This document shows positions 9,846-18,770 of a stretch of 64,000 bases of DNA, piece by piece. Origin of the DNA: Oceaniferula spumae (GTDB lineage Bacteria; Verrucomicrobiota; Verrucomicrobiia; Verrucomicrobiales; Akkermansiaceae); contig NZ_AP026866.1 in the NCBI RefSeq assembly GCF_042849255.1, positions 744,001-808,000 on the forward strand. Reading direction: 5' to 3'. The notes beneath the pieces were generated by a model. It did no database searches, was not told where the DNA came from, and was given only the letters and a program-made list of their open reading frames with translations. The number at the start of each line of letters is the position of its first letter. Position 1 is the stretch's first letter. The position numbers and the translations under genes are program-made.

Positions 9846-10486
9846 GCCGTCTCGCCTTCCACCCTAACAAACCCTGCGTAGCAAAAATCGATCATCCAGG
9901 CCAGCTGTGTTTCCATATCCGGATCACCACAGGCTCCATTGGTTAACTGGCGCACGGTATCGGCATGAATCAAAGTCTGCGCCATCACCCCGAAGGAATA
10001 GTGTAACCGCCACAAGAGCTGATCCATCGGCATGTCAGGAAGAGCCGCGGTCATTGCAGATGTGTAAGCTTCCATCATTTCCTGGATCAATGGGATGGCC
10101 GCCTCGGGCAGATCGCCTTGCTGATCACTCATGCAGCGTCCCATCAGTTTCAAAAACATGCGCTCGTTCATCTCGCTGCGTTTTACCATGGTGATGAAAG
10201 GCCGCATGAAAGCATCGAGGATTTCGCGAACCTCGGCGACTCTTCCATTTTTGGTTACCTTTTCTAACAATCGAAGGCGCTCTTCATTCACCGGATTAAT
10301 GTGACGACATTGCACCGCTTCAAAAAGTTTATCCTTGCTACCGAAATGATAATTGACCGCCGCCACATTGACATCAGCAGACGTTGTAATGTCACGCAGC
10401 GATACCGCATCAAAGCCGTGCTCCGCCAGGAGGTGTTCAGTCGCAGTCAGGATCTTTTCCTTGGTTGAAAGCTTTGCTGTCGCCAT
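9842..10486 (-). CDS. TetR family transcriptional regulator of efflux operon 1
   Basis: TetR-type repressor, 214 residues. The N-terminal helix-turn-helix is clear: TKEKILTATEHLLAEHGF at about 8-25, then SLRDITTSADVNVAAVNYHF with the recognition helix around 40-51. The rest is a ligand-binding domain without recognisable specificity. It is the first gene of the operon and overlaps the channel gene by 4 bases. Two palindromes directly upstream (10495-10505 and 10532-10547) are candidate operators, so it probably represses its own operon and releases on binding an efflux substrate. Confidence 0.92.
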   Translation of the reverse strand: MATAKLSTKEKILTATEHLLAEHGFDAVSLRDITTSADVNVAAVNYHFGSKDKLFEAVQCRHINPVNEERLRLLEKVTKNGRVAEVREILDAFMRPFITMVKRSEMNERMFLKLMGRCMSDQQGDLPEAAIPLIQEMMEAYTSAMTAALPDMPMDQLLWRLHYSFGVMAQTLIHADTVRQLTNGACGDPDMETQLAWMIDFCYAGFVRVEGETA

Positions 10487-10494
10487 GAAGCAAA

Positions 10495-10547
10495 TGATTC
10501 AATCAATCGCTTTAAATTGCAAGATCATTTCTCAATCAATTGTTTGA
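10495..10547. promoter_or_regulatory. Two palindromic candidate TetR operators
   Basis: Between the divergent tetR-type and proC genes there are two symmetric sites. TGATTCAATCA (10495-10505) is a perfect palindrome around a central C. TCAATCAATTGTTTGA (10532-10547) is a 16-base palindrome with one mismatched pair. Part of the first site recurs inverted at 10539-10550. Size and symmetry suit a TetR dimer. The first lies 9 bases before the tetR ATG, where a bound repressor would block its own operon. Binding itself is inferred. Confidence 0.55.
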
Positions 10548-10619
10548 ATCGATCCTTTGATTTGGGAAAAGACGTTCTCAGCTCTTGCAATATCAGCACA
10601 CTCCCTCATAGATCGCGGC

Positions 10620-11426
10620 ATGAAGATTGGATTGATTGGATGTGGACGCATGGGGGGAGCCTTAATCGAGGGTGCCATTCAGGCAGGTGTAGTATCGCCT
10701 TCTGATGTATTATTGCACAGTCGCAGTAAGGAATCGGCAGAATCACTGGCTAAAAAATGTGGAGCCAAGGTAGCAGAGAGCAATTCGCAGGTCGCCGAAG
10801 AGTGTGATTTTGTACTGCTCGGATGCAAACCCTACCAAATCATCGATATTCTCACCGAAATCAGTGACGTTCTTCCTGGAAACACGGCCCTCGTCTCTGT
10901 AGCCGCCGGCATCACCCTCGAACGCATGGAAAGTGCCTGCCCAGAGGGAACCAGAGTCATCCGTGCAATGCCAAACACCCCTTCCCTCATCGGAATGGGA
11001 GCTACCGGCCTGACCAAGGGAACACATGCGACTAACTCTGATATCTCAGCGGCCAAAGAAATGCTGGAGTCGGTGGGCATGGTTGTAGAAACGACCGAAA
11101 GCCAGCTCGATGCAGTGACCGGTCTTTCAGGTAGTGGACCAGCTTACGTTTACACCTTCATCGAAGAATTGGCGGCTCAGGCAGAAAAAGAAGGCCTGAG
11201 TGCGGAGGACTCTGTTCGTCTCGCCACTCAAACCGTCCTTGGCGCAGCCAGAATGGTGGAGCAGTCGACGATGACTCCAGCGGAGTTACGCAATCAAGTC
11301 ACATCCCCCGGAGGAACCACCGTCGCAGGTCTCGAAGCTCTGACCGCAACCGGTTTTGAAACCAGTATCGCTGCAGGTGTTCACGCAGCAGCAGAGCGCT
11401 CACGAGAAATTGCTGCAGAATCCTGA
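10620..11426 (+). CDS. proC: Pyrroline-5-carboxylate reductase
   Basis: Last step of proline synthesis: reduction of 1-pyrroline-5-carboxylate with NAD(P)H in the cytoplasm. The Rossmann motif GLIGCGRMGGALIEG is at residues 4-18. The central ASVAAGITLERM-like and RAMPNTPSLIGMGATGL stretches and the C-terminal signature LRNQVTSPGGTTVAGLEAL are all present. The length of 268 residues from this ATG is standard. The reading frame extends upstream to 10557, but the extra residues do not belong to the fold, so the ATG at 10620 was chosen. It is divergent from the tetR-type gene. Confidence 0.95.
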   Translation: MKIGLIGCGRMGGALIEGAIQAGVVSPSDVLLHSRSKESAESLAKKCGAKVAESNSQVAEECDFVLLGCKPYQIIDILTEISDVLPGNTALVSVAAGITLERMESACPEGTRVIRAMPNTPSLIGMGATGLTKGTHATNSDISAAKEMLESVGMVVETTESQLDAVTGLSGSGPAYVYTFIEELAAQAEKEGLSAEDSVRLATQTVLGAARMVEQSTMTPAELRNQVTSPGGTTVAGLEALTATGFETSIAAGVHAAAERSREIAAES

Positions 11427-11553
11427 AAGGTCCTGATCGACCAGCCGTAACAAGCGTGGGCGATTCCGTTTGCCAAATCATCAAGCGGGCATTACCGTAA
11501 AGCCAGCCCCTGCTGTGGGGAATCTAATCAATCACAACCAACTCTATCTAAAC

Positions 11554-11775
11554 ATGGGACCTCTCGGATATCCAGAAATGGTGGTCATTTTCCTGATCAT
11601 CCTCCTCCTTTTCGGAGCTAAAAAGCTTCCTCAGCTCGCTCGCGGACTGGGAAAAAGTATGGGCGAATTTAAAAAAGCCAAAGAAGAATTTGAGCATGAA
11701 ATCACCCGTGGCGAAGACGAAGCCACGGCGAAACCCAAGGAGACCAAGCCTCACACTGAGGAAACACAAGGGTAA
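11554..11775 (+). CDS. tatA: Sec-independent protein translocase subunit TatA
   Basis: Small membrane protein of the twin-arginine translocase, which forms the pore-like assembly that moves folded proteins across the inner membrane. At 73 residues it has the expected plan: short N-terminus with the conserved PEM, one membrane helix (about 9-20), the hinge motif FGAKKLPQLARGLGKS, an amphipathic helix (GEFKKAKEEFEHE) and a charged tail rich in Glu, Lys and Thr. An upstream in-frame start at 11470 would add residues with no TatA character, so the ATG at 11554 is preferred. tatC is not in this window. Confidence 0.93.
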   Translation: MGPLGYPEMVVIFLIILLLFGAKKLPQLARGLGKSMGEFKKAKEEFEHEITRGEDEATAKPKETKPHTEETQG

Positions 11776-11783
11776 GTCCCCCA

Positions 11784-12827
11784 ATGAGCCGTCATCCAAT
11801 TTCAATCAAAAGTGCCTCGATCTTACTCGGGGCATTTTTCTGTCTGTTCGTCTCTGCCTGCGATGAGAAGAAATCAGTAACGACCACGACTGAGTGGGAA
11901 AATGAATCCAGAACAGCAGTAACCGAGCAATCTGTTGCGGCCTCAACGGCTAAAGCGGATACTAAGACCGCTACTAAAGCAAACGCCCCAGACACTGACA
12001 TCTCAGGCGAAAGTGTCAGATTCCTGTCCTACAACCTTCGCAATTACCTCACCATGCGCCGGTACATCGATGGAAAATCGAGTGAGGAGGGAAAGCCCGA
12101 AGAAGAAATTGCCGCGCTGCTGAAAGTCATTGTCGAAGGCCAGCCCGATGTCTTGGGCGTGTGTGAAATCGGCAGCAAGGAGGACTTGGCCGGTTTCCAG
12201 AAACGACTTGCCGCCGAAGGTATCGATCTCCCCAATCTGCATCATGTGCAAGGCGCAGACACGGTGCGCTCCCTAGCGATTCTCTCCAAGTATCCCCTCG
12301 TATCCACCGCAACCCCGAAGGAAGATAGCTATCAACTCTCCGGCAAACCCTTCCGTATCAGCCGTGGAATTCTGGACGCCACCGTTAAACTGCCTAGCAG
12401 GTCGGTCAGATTTCTTGGAGTTCATTTAAAATCCAAACGCCCAGTCAAGGACGCCGATGAAGAAATGATCCGCCGCAACGAAGCCTATCTGCTACGCAAA
12501 CATATCGATGAAATTCTCACCGCTGACCCAAAAGCCAACCTCATGGTCTACGGCGATTTCAATGATACCAAACGGACTAAAACTGTCTACGCGGTGAAGG
12601 GTCGTAGCAATAGCTCCAAACGTCTGGAAATGCTCGAAGTCCCCGACTCACGCGGCGAACTTTGGACGCATCACTGGACACGCGAGGACATCTACTCACG
12701 CATCGATTTCTGCATGGTCAGCCTGGCTCTCTCCCCACACATTGAGCGCGAGGAATGCAAGCTGCTAGACCCAAGCTACTGGGACGTCGGCAGCGACCAC
12801 CGTGCTTTATTGGTGCTGATCAAGTAG
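11784..12827 (+). CDS. Endonuclease/exonuclease/phosphatase family lipoprotein
   Basis: Secreted lipoprotein with the DNase I-like phosphodiesterase fold. The signal peptide ends in VSAC (Cys26), followed by a Thr/Ala-rich linker (about 30-75). The catalytic domain then shows the expected order of metal and catalytic residues: FLSYNLRNYL (Asn), GVCEIG (Glu), FLGVHLKS, YGDFNDTK (Asp-x-Asn) and the final GSDHRALL (Asp-His). The substrate could be nucleic acid, a phospholipid or a phosphorylated sugar; the fold does not decide. It begins 8 bases after tatA and may be cotranscribed. Confidence 0.87.
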   Translation: MSRHPISIKSASILLGAFFCLFVSACDEKKSVTTTTEWENESRTAVTEQSVAASTAKADTKTATKANAPDTDISGESVRFLSYNLRNYLTMRRYIDGKSSEEGKPEEEIAALLKVIVEGQPDVLGVCEIGSKEDLAGFQKRLAAEGIDLPNLHHVQGADTVRSLAILSKYPLVSTATPKEDSYQLSGKPFRISRGILDATVKLPSRSVRFLGVHLKSKRPVKDADEEMIRRNEAYLLRKHIDEILTADPKANLMVYGDFNDTKRTKTVYAVKGRSNSSKRLEMLEVPDSRGELWTHHWTREDIYSRIDFCMVSLALSPHIEREECKLLDPSYWDVGSDHRALLVLIK

Positions 12828-12835
12828 CACAGCAA

Positions 12836-13843
12836 CTATTTCTGAGCAAGAGCCTTGTCCAGCCAAGCGAGCATCTTCTTGCGGTATTCGCCGTGGTTGC
12901 AGCCTAGTGCATCGGTGTGTCTGCCGTTTTTGACGCGGAAAAATGTCTTGGGATGTTTGGCTTTGGCGAAGAGTTTTTCTCCTTGGGAAATCGGCACCAT
13001 GGTGTCCTTTTCACCGTGAACGATGAGCAGCGGCACCGGAGTAAGCTTCTCGACGTAGTCAATCGCTGAGAACTCATCCGTGGTTAGATTCGCACCCAGT
13101 TCACCGGCTTTCTCACGTGCCATGTCGCGGTAGGAAGCAAATCCTCCGTCGACGATAACCGCGCGCAGTCCCTTGATCGGTTTCATGCCAATGGCGGTGA
13201 CTGATTTCGCACCACCAAGGCTATGAGAGAATGACACCAGCTTGTCAGGATTCACGTCCTTGCGCGTCACGATGTAATCAAACGCCGCTTGCACATCCTC
13301 AATGACGCCCTTGCGGGTGATTGAACCCTTGGATCTACCGAAGGCTCTGTAATCGTAAAGCAGAACATTGTAATTCGCGCGAACAAGCCAATCGACAAAT
13401 CCCAAATGGTGGGCCACTGAGCCGGCATTCCCGTGTGAGAAAACCACCGTTGCCTTGGCCTTTTTGGCACCTACTTTCGCCGGCATGAACCAGCCGTGGA
13501 GTTCAGTCCCGTCCGCCGACTTGAAAGTTACGTCCTCAAATTTGTATCCGTATTTCTCAGGCGTGTATGGTTGGTCTCTGGAGGGAAAATAAAACAAACG
13601 GTCTCCCCCGTTTTTACCCAGAACCATCTGGGCAAGCTTGGACAGATTACCGTCCTTATCATCAAGAATACTGGCTACACCGCTTTTAGCATCTTTGTTC
13701 TCGGCAGGTGCATCAGCTTGGGGGGGCGCGGCACCCGCCTCTGCCATCGTCCGAGTGGTGGCGAGAGTCAGAGAAAAAGTCGAAACGCATACAGCGAGAG
13801 ACAAGCTATGCTTAGGAAAGGAGCGAAAGAGGGAATTCATCAT
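12836..13843 (-). CDS. Exported alpha/beta hydrolase (prolyl-oligopeptidase/FrsA-like)
   Basis: Serine hydrolase of the alpha/beta fold, probably periplasmic. A signal-like hydrophobic segment (about 13-33) precedes an Ala/Pro-rich linker. The domain shows the oxyanion motif HGNAGS, the nucleophile elbow SFSHSLGGAK (Ser inside HSLGG), the acid HGEKD and the final histidine GRHTD. The linker before the domain and the wording of these motifs resemble the BAAT/FrsA-like hydrolases of unknown substrate. The start was placed at the MMNSLFRSF methionine, which gives a normal signal peptide; a TTG six codons upstream is possible. It converges on the preceding lipoprotein gene with 8 bases between them. 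Confidence 0.82.
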   Translation of the reverse strand: MMNSLFRSFPKHSLSLAVCVSTFSLTLATTRTMAEAGAAPPQADAPAENKDAKSGVASILDDKDGNLSKLAQMVLGKNGGDRLFYFPSRDQPYTPEKYGYKFEDVTFKSADGTELHGWFMPAKVGAKKAKATVVFSHGNAGSVAHHLGFVDWLVRANYNVLLYDYRAFGRSKGSITRKGVIEDVQAAFDYIVTRKDVNPDKLVSFSHSLGGAKSVTAIGMKPIKGLRAVIVDGGFASYRDMAREKAGELGANLTTDEFSAIDYVEKLTPVPLLIVHGEKDTMVPISQGEKLFAKAKHPKTFFRVKNGRHTDALGCNHGEYRKKMLAWLDKALAQK

Positions 13844-13947
13844 CAAGTTGTCGTTTTCCAAAGCATGCCCCTTGTTGAGGAATTCGCAACCACGAACTTT
13901 TTGCTAATTTCTTTCATATTATTCTCAAAAAGTTTTCATCCCTGAAA

Positions 13948-13984
13948 ACAAAGGCCGCCATCCCAAGTCGGGAATGGCGGCTTT
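13948..13984 (-). terminator. Rho-independent terminator after smc
   Basis: An inverted repeat GGCCGCCATCCC / GGGAATGGCGGCTT with loop AAGTC lies just past the stop of smc. Read on the minus strand the stem is followed by TTTGTTTT, as expected of an intrinsic terminator for smc transcription. Confidence 0.75.
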
Positions 13985-14027
13985 GATCGGCCAAGGTAGT
14001 TGGCTGGAATGATTTTGGTTGCTTGCG

Positions 14028-17000
14028 TCAGGCGTCCAACTCGAGAGCAGCTTTCTGCGCTGCGGTTTTGGCCTCGCCTTTGTTGGCGGAGTCGGAATCG
14101 GTAAGGCGCATGCCTACAGGCTTGGAAACCCCGAAGTCCTCCATGGTAACACCGTAAATGACGTCGGCTCGAGCCATGGTCCGTTTACTGTGGGTAACGA
14201 TGATGAACTGTGAGTTGTCGATGAATTTGTCCAGCACCTTGAGGAAACGGTTGATGTTTGCTTCGTCGAGTGGTGCGTCCAGTTCGTCCAGCACACAGAA
14301 TGGGCTCGGTTTGATTTGGTAGATCGAGAACAACAAGGCCACAGCAGTCATCGAGCGCTCTCCACCAGAGAGCAGGCTGATGGACTGGAGCTTTTTACCA
14401 GGAGGCTTGGCGATGATGTCGATACCACATTCGAGCGGGTCATCCTCATCCACCAACACAAGGTTGGCGGTGGCTTTGTCGCCAAACAGCACCTTGAACA
14501 TACCTTTGAAGTTCTCCGCGACCTGGGTGAAGGTTTCAGTGAAGCGTTTCTTGGTCTCGATGTTGATACGATCGATCACCTCGATGAGTTCGGTCTTGGA
14601 ATTGACCAAATCGTCGTGCTGGTTACGCAGGTTGTTGTGCAGGTCTTCGAGTTCATCGTATTCCTCAATCGCATCAACATTGACCGGTCCCATCGAGTCG
14701 ACCTTGCGTTTCAGATCCGTGACGATGGCTTCGACCAGCGACCAGTCCGGGCCGGAGTCACCAGGAAGGTTCTGCATATCCGCTTCATCGGAATCAGCAG
14801 TGGACGTGACAGTATTTTCATCCTCGTCCGGTTCGTTGTTCATGCGGCGCTGAGCTTGGCGTTCGTGCTGCTTGGCTCGTTCTTGCAGACAGGAAAGCAG
14901 AGCGTGTGAGTCAGGACGGAAATGTTTCAGTTCCAGCTGATGACGCTCCATCACCATTTCATTGAGGTTTTCCAGACGTAGACCGATCTTGGTGGCGGCG
15001 ACTTCCTCGCGTCCTTTTTGTTCGGTGATCTTGGAACACTCGCGGCGTAGCGCGGAGAGTTCTTTCTCACTGCTTTCGATGGCCTTGTGCAGATCACCCC
15101 GGCTGGCTGAAGTCTCTTCTAACAATTGTTCAAGATCTCTGGCCTCGGCACGGTGAGTCTCGATGGTTTCGCTGAGTTCTGCGTTTTCTGCAACGGCAGC
15201 TTGCATGCGCTCATTAAAGGTCGCGATTTCCTCGTCTCGGCGGGTGCTGATCTGGCGGAGTTCGTCAAGACGGGCTGCCATCGGAGAACGCTGCTGCTCG
15301 GCAGCTTCCAGCGCCTGACGTTCGACAGCAAGGCTGGTGCGGAATTCCTGAAGCTGAGCGACGGCCTCGTTTTCACGGCGGCTAGCTTCCTCGAGTTCTC
15401 CGGCGAGTTTAACTTGATCAGCTTCTAACTGCTCCTGACGGGCTCGTGCTGAAGCAAGGTCGCTTTCCAAGGCTTCTCTGCCGGTGAACGCATTGTCTTC
15501 ACGCTCGCGGATGTCATTACGCTCCCACTCTACGCTGGCAATTTTACTTTCCAACGATTCCACTTCGCGATTCGCGAGGGTGAGCTGGCCTTGCAGCGTG
15601 GACTCTTCAACGCGGGCTTTCTGGAGGCGATCGCGGGCAGCCTCAGAAGCTTCGCGCTGTTCGGTGACCTGAAGCTCAAGTTCAGCGAGGTGAGCGCGTG
15701 CTTCCTCATCAGCTGTTTCCAGTTCGGCGACTTCAATTTCCAGAGCACGAACTTCATTTTGACGTTCTAACACCGAGTTTTGATCACCCGTGCTAACGCC
15801 ACCTTTGACTGTTCCCTCAGGAGAGCAGACATCGCCGCGGAGGGTCACAAGGGTGACATCCGGCAGATCCTTGCGCATTTCCAAGGCGGTGGTGAGATCG
15901 CTGACAATGAGCACCTTGCCTAACAAGTTTTCTACCACCGATGCGACTTTTGAATCAGCTTTCACCCGGTCCATGGCCCAGGTCTCGGCACCGTCCGGCA
16001 CCGTCATCATCTGACCAGATGAGGTTGGCGCCACGAAGTCGGCTGGAATGATAGCAGCCTCACCAAGTTTCTTTTCAGTGAGGCGATCGATGATGGCTTG
16101 GGCGTAGTTGGAATCAGTAACCAGCACTGACTGCAGGTTATTACCGAGAGCGGCTTCCACAGCGACGGTGTATTCAGGCTGAACTTCGATCAGACCGGCC
16201 AGCACACCTCGCACGCCATTGTTGAAAAATTCAGGTTCGTCGAGACCTTTAAGCACAGACTGGGTGCCTTTTTGGAAACCTTCTCCGCTGTCGACGAGTT
16301 GTTTAAGAACATCGAGACGAGAAGAAGTTTTTGCCAACTCCTTGTGAGCGGTCGATGCGCTTTCGCGAGCGGCATCCAAGTCGCCACGAGAATGCTGGAA
16401 AGTGCGTTCGGCGACCTCTTTATCTTCTTCCAAAGCGGCTAGCTTGTCGCGGCGGCCGTCGAGTTCGGATGAAATTTCTTCCTGCTCCATCACCGCCTGC
16501 TCGTGCTCAGCCTGAAGGCGCTCGTTTTCCTCGGTGAGTTTGCGAGAACGCTCGCGGCTGTTCTCCATCTGGGACAGTGCGCTTTCGATTTTTGCCTGGC
16601 TGGCTGCGATCACGGCCTGAGTGCTGTTCGCCTCATTGCGCAGACTGCGGAGGATTCCTTCTTTCTCCTCGCGTTCGGCGCGCTGGGTTGCGGCGCGAGA
16701 CTCGTGCTCCGAGAGCATGGTTTGCTGAGACTCAATACGACCGGAGAGTTCGGTAAGCGTTTTTTCTGCCTCTTGGTAATCAAACTGTTGTTGTTCGAGT
16801 TTGCTCTGGGCTTCGAGAATGTCGCTTTGGTTCTGACTGACCCGTGCCTCGAGTTCGCTCTGGCGTTCTTTGTTAAAGGCAATACGGCTTTCGGCCGCGC
16901 TGGCAGAGTTGGTGTGATGGTTCAGTTGCTGACGGATCTCAGAGAGTTCAGACTCCAGACTCTGGGCGGCGTCACGGGCATTGACTACGGCTTCCTCTTT

Positions 17001-17813
17001 TTCAGGCAAGCCGACTTCCAGTTCTGTCTCACGCACTTCGAGTGAGTGGATGGATGTCTCCAGTTCGGAAAGCTCAGCGCTGTATTCAGTGAACTTGCGG
17101 TGACTGAGGTGAGTATCAAGAATTCTAACATCCTTCGCTAACTCCTGATAGCGACGGGCCTTGGCAACCTGACGTTTCAGTGAGTTCATCCGGCGCTCCT
17201 GCTCGGCGAGCACGTCGGATACACGCAGTAAGTTTGCCTCAGTGTATTCGAGTTTGCGCAGGGCTTCTTTCTTTTCCTTCTTAAACTTGGTGATGCCCGC
17301 AGCCTCCTCGAAAACGGTGCGGCGGTCTTCTGGCTTGGATGACAGAAGCATGTCAATTTTCCCCTGCTCCATGATCGAGTAAGAGGTACGGCCAATGCCA
17401 GTGTCCATGAATAGCTCATGAATATCACGCAAGCGGCAGAGAGTGTTGTTGATTCGATACTCCGACTTGCCATCGCGAAATACACGACGGGTGATAGCGA
17501 CTTCGTTGTAGTCCACTTTCAGAGTCTCCTCACAGTCGGCCAAGGTCATGGTCACCTCAGCCATGCCGAGAGCAGCCCGTGCGCGGCTGGTGCCACTTTT
17601 ATCCGTGCCGTTGAAAATGACGTCGGACATTTCCCCACCACGCAGTGCCTTCGCTGATGTCTCACCAAGTACCCAGCGGATGGCGTCTACGACGTTGGAT
17701 TTACCACAGCCGTTAGGACCAACAATACCAGTGACACCTTTCGGGTGAAATTCAAACTTGGTCTTGTCCGCGAAGGATTTGAAGCCGTGGAGATCGAGTG
17801 ATTTGAGATACAT
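14028..17813 (-). CDS. smc: Chromosome segregation protein SMC
   Basis: ATPase of the bacterial condensin complex that compacts and orients the chromosome. The protein of 1261 residues shows every landmark: MYLKSLDLHGFKSFADKT at the start, Walker A GPNGCGKS at 32-39, Q-loop region, long coiled coil, hinge at about 510-660 (GFQKGTQSVLKG to GDVCSPEGTVKGG), second coiled coil, signature LLSGGERSMTAVALLF, Walker B CVLDELDAPLDEAN and the switch histidine in IIVTHSKRTM. A longer frame up to 17930 exists, but homology begins at the ATG at 17813. The region near 1040-1075 (DEDENTVTSTADSDEADMQ) is an acidic insert between coiled coil and head. ScpA and ScpB are not in the window. Confidence 0.96.
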   Translation of the reverse strand: MYLKSLDLHGFKSFADKTKFEFHPKGVTGIVGPNGCGKSNVVDAIRWVLGETSAKALRGGEMSDVIFNGTDKSGTSRARAALGMAEVTMTLADCEETLKVDYNEVAITRRVFRDGKSEYRINNTLCRLRDIHELFMDTGIGRTSYSIMEQGKIDMLLSSKPEDRRTVFEEAAGITKFKKEKKEALRKLEYTEANLLRVSDVLAEQERRMNSLKRQVAKARRYQELAKDVRILDTHLSHRKFTEYSAELSELETSIHSLEVRETELEVGLPEKEEAVVNARDAAQSLESELSEIRQQLNHHTNSASAAESRIAFNKERQSELEARVSQNQSDILEAQSKLEQQQFDYQEAEKTLTELSGRIESQQTMLSEHESRAATQRAEREEKEGILRSLRNEANSTQAVIAASQAKIESALSQMENSRERSRKLTEENERLQAEHEQAVMEQEEISSELDGRRDKLAALEEDKEVAERTFQHSRGDLDAARESASTAHKELAKTSSRLDVLKQLVDSGEGFQKGTQSVLKGLDEPEFFNNGVRGVLAGLIEVQPEYTVAVEAALGNNLQSVLVTDSNYAQAIIDRLTEKKLGEAAIIPADFVAPTSSGQMMTVPDGAETWAMDRVKADSKVASVVENLLGKVLIVSDLTTALEMRKDLPDVTLVTLRGDVCSPEGTVKGGVSTGDQNSVLERQNEVRALEIEVAELETADEEARAHLAELELQVTEQREASEAARDRLQKARVEESTLQGQLTLANREVESLESKIASVEWERNDIREREDNAFTGREALESDLASARARQEQLEADQVKLAGELEEASRRENEAVAQLQEFRTSLAVERQALEAAEQQRSPMAARLDELRQISTRRDEEIATFNERMQAAVAENAELSETIETHRAEARDLEQLLEETSASRGDLHKAIESSEKELSALRRECSKITEQKGREEVAATKIGLRLENLNEMVMERHQLELKHFRPDSHALLSCLQERAKQHERQAQRRMNNEPDEDENTVTSTADSDEADMQNLPGDSGPDWSLVEAIVTDLKRKVDSMGPVNVDAIEEYDELEDLHNNLRNQHDDLVNSKTELIEVIDRINIETKKRFTETFTQVAENFKGMFKVLFGDKATANLVLVDEDDPLECGIDIIAKPPGKKLQSISLLSGGERSMTAVALLFSIYQIKPSPFCVLDELDAPLDEANINRFLKVLDKFIDNSQFIIVTHSKRTMARADVIYGVTMEDFGVSKPVGMRLTDSDSANKGEAKTAAQKAALELDA

Positions 17814-18120
17814 GGTTTTAGAGTGAACGGGGTTAGTCGTGAGTAAGGGTACTCCGGAGAAAAGCGGCTCCGGCGAGTTCTTGCCAATATAGTAGTGATC
17901 TGGGGCTCTCCAAGTGAATTTGACCAACAATTGCTTATATGGTGTATTTTCTTAGAAATGCGGCCACATATTGTGCCGATCGGTAGTTAAGTGATCCGAA
18001 ACAATTAGCGGGTGACGATCGGTAGGGTCGATTAAATGGGCATTTGGAGCGATCGTGAATCGTGCGATTTCGTACCGATTGCCACTTGTTTCCCATCCAG
18101 TCAGGCACTAGCACTACGCC
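17814..18120. other. Divergent intergenic region smc/lipB with a direct repeat
   Basis: This 307-base gap between divergent genes should hold both promoters. The only clear structure is a perfect 10-base direct repeat, CGATCGGTAG, at 17977-17986 and 18016-18025, with starts 39 bases apart (close to four helix turns). No gene of its own was recognised in the gap. Confidence 0.5.
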
Positions 18121-18765
18121 ATGCAGTTACAGCATCGCTGGATCGGACAAGGTGTGGATTTCCAACAAGGATTGGAAATGCAGCAATCGATCGTGCAGGA
18201 CATATTGGATGGCAAAGCTGATGATCAAATCCTCTCGCTCGAACATGCACCAGTCTACACCATCGGTCGTACCCGCGATCAGAGTTCCTTAGGCACAAAC
18301 ACCAAGATGCTCCCCCACCCTGTGGTAGAAATCAATCGTGGCGGTCAGGCCACTTATCACGGACCTGGGCAACTAACAGGCTACCCTATCCTAAATCTGC
18401 AACCACTCGGTAGAGACCTGCACGCCTACATCCGGGCGATTGAAGAAGCTCTGATCAGGACTTGTCTGGAGTATGACGTCACCGCCGGCCGACGTGACGG
18501 ACTTACCGGAGTCTGGGTGGAGAACCGTAAGTTGGCGTCCATCGGTGTGGGTGTTAGAAAATGGATCAGCATGCACGGATTCGCGATTAACATCACCAAG
18601 GAATCTCTGACTGGCTTTCTCTCGATCACTCCCTGCGGTATCGACGGTGTCTCAATGACCAGTCTGGAAAGTGAATGTGGGCGGCATGTTTCCGTCGAAG
18701 AATTTGCATCTGCCAATGCACGACATCTCACCAACACCCTCTCAGCGCTATCTCAGAAAACTTAG
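18121..18765 (+). CDS. lipB: Lipoyl(octanoyl) transferase LipB
   Basis: Transfers octanoate from acyl carrier protein to the lipoyl domains of 2-oxoacid dehydrogenases, the first step of lipoate synthesis. The signature RGGQATYHGPGQL is at 73-85, the catalytic lysine lies in KLASIG (Lys137) and the acyl-accepting cysteine in ITPCGI (Cys172). The length of 214 residues is normal. The ATG at 18121 begins directly at the first conserved residues. lipA is not seen here. The gene is divergent from smc. Confidence 0.95.
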   Translation: MQLQHRWIGQGVDFQQGLEMQQSIVQDILDGKADDQILSLEHAPVYTIGRTRDQSSLGTNTKMLPHPVVEINRGGQATYHGPGQLTGYPILNLQPLGRDLHAYIRAIEEALIRTCLEYDVTAGRRDGLTGVWVENRKLASIGVGVRKWISMHGFAINITKESLTGFLSITPCGIDGVSMTSLESECGRHVSVEEFASANARHLTNTLSALSQKT

Positions 18766-18770
18766 TGTCT

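Noticed and set aside
14316..14909. Long open frame on the plus strand within smc
   Set aside because: It lies antisense to the smc head-domain coding sequence; its composition follows the reverse complement of the smc reading frame.
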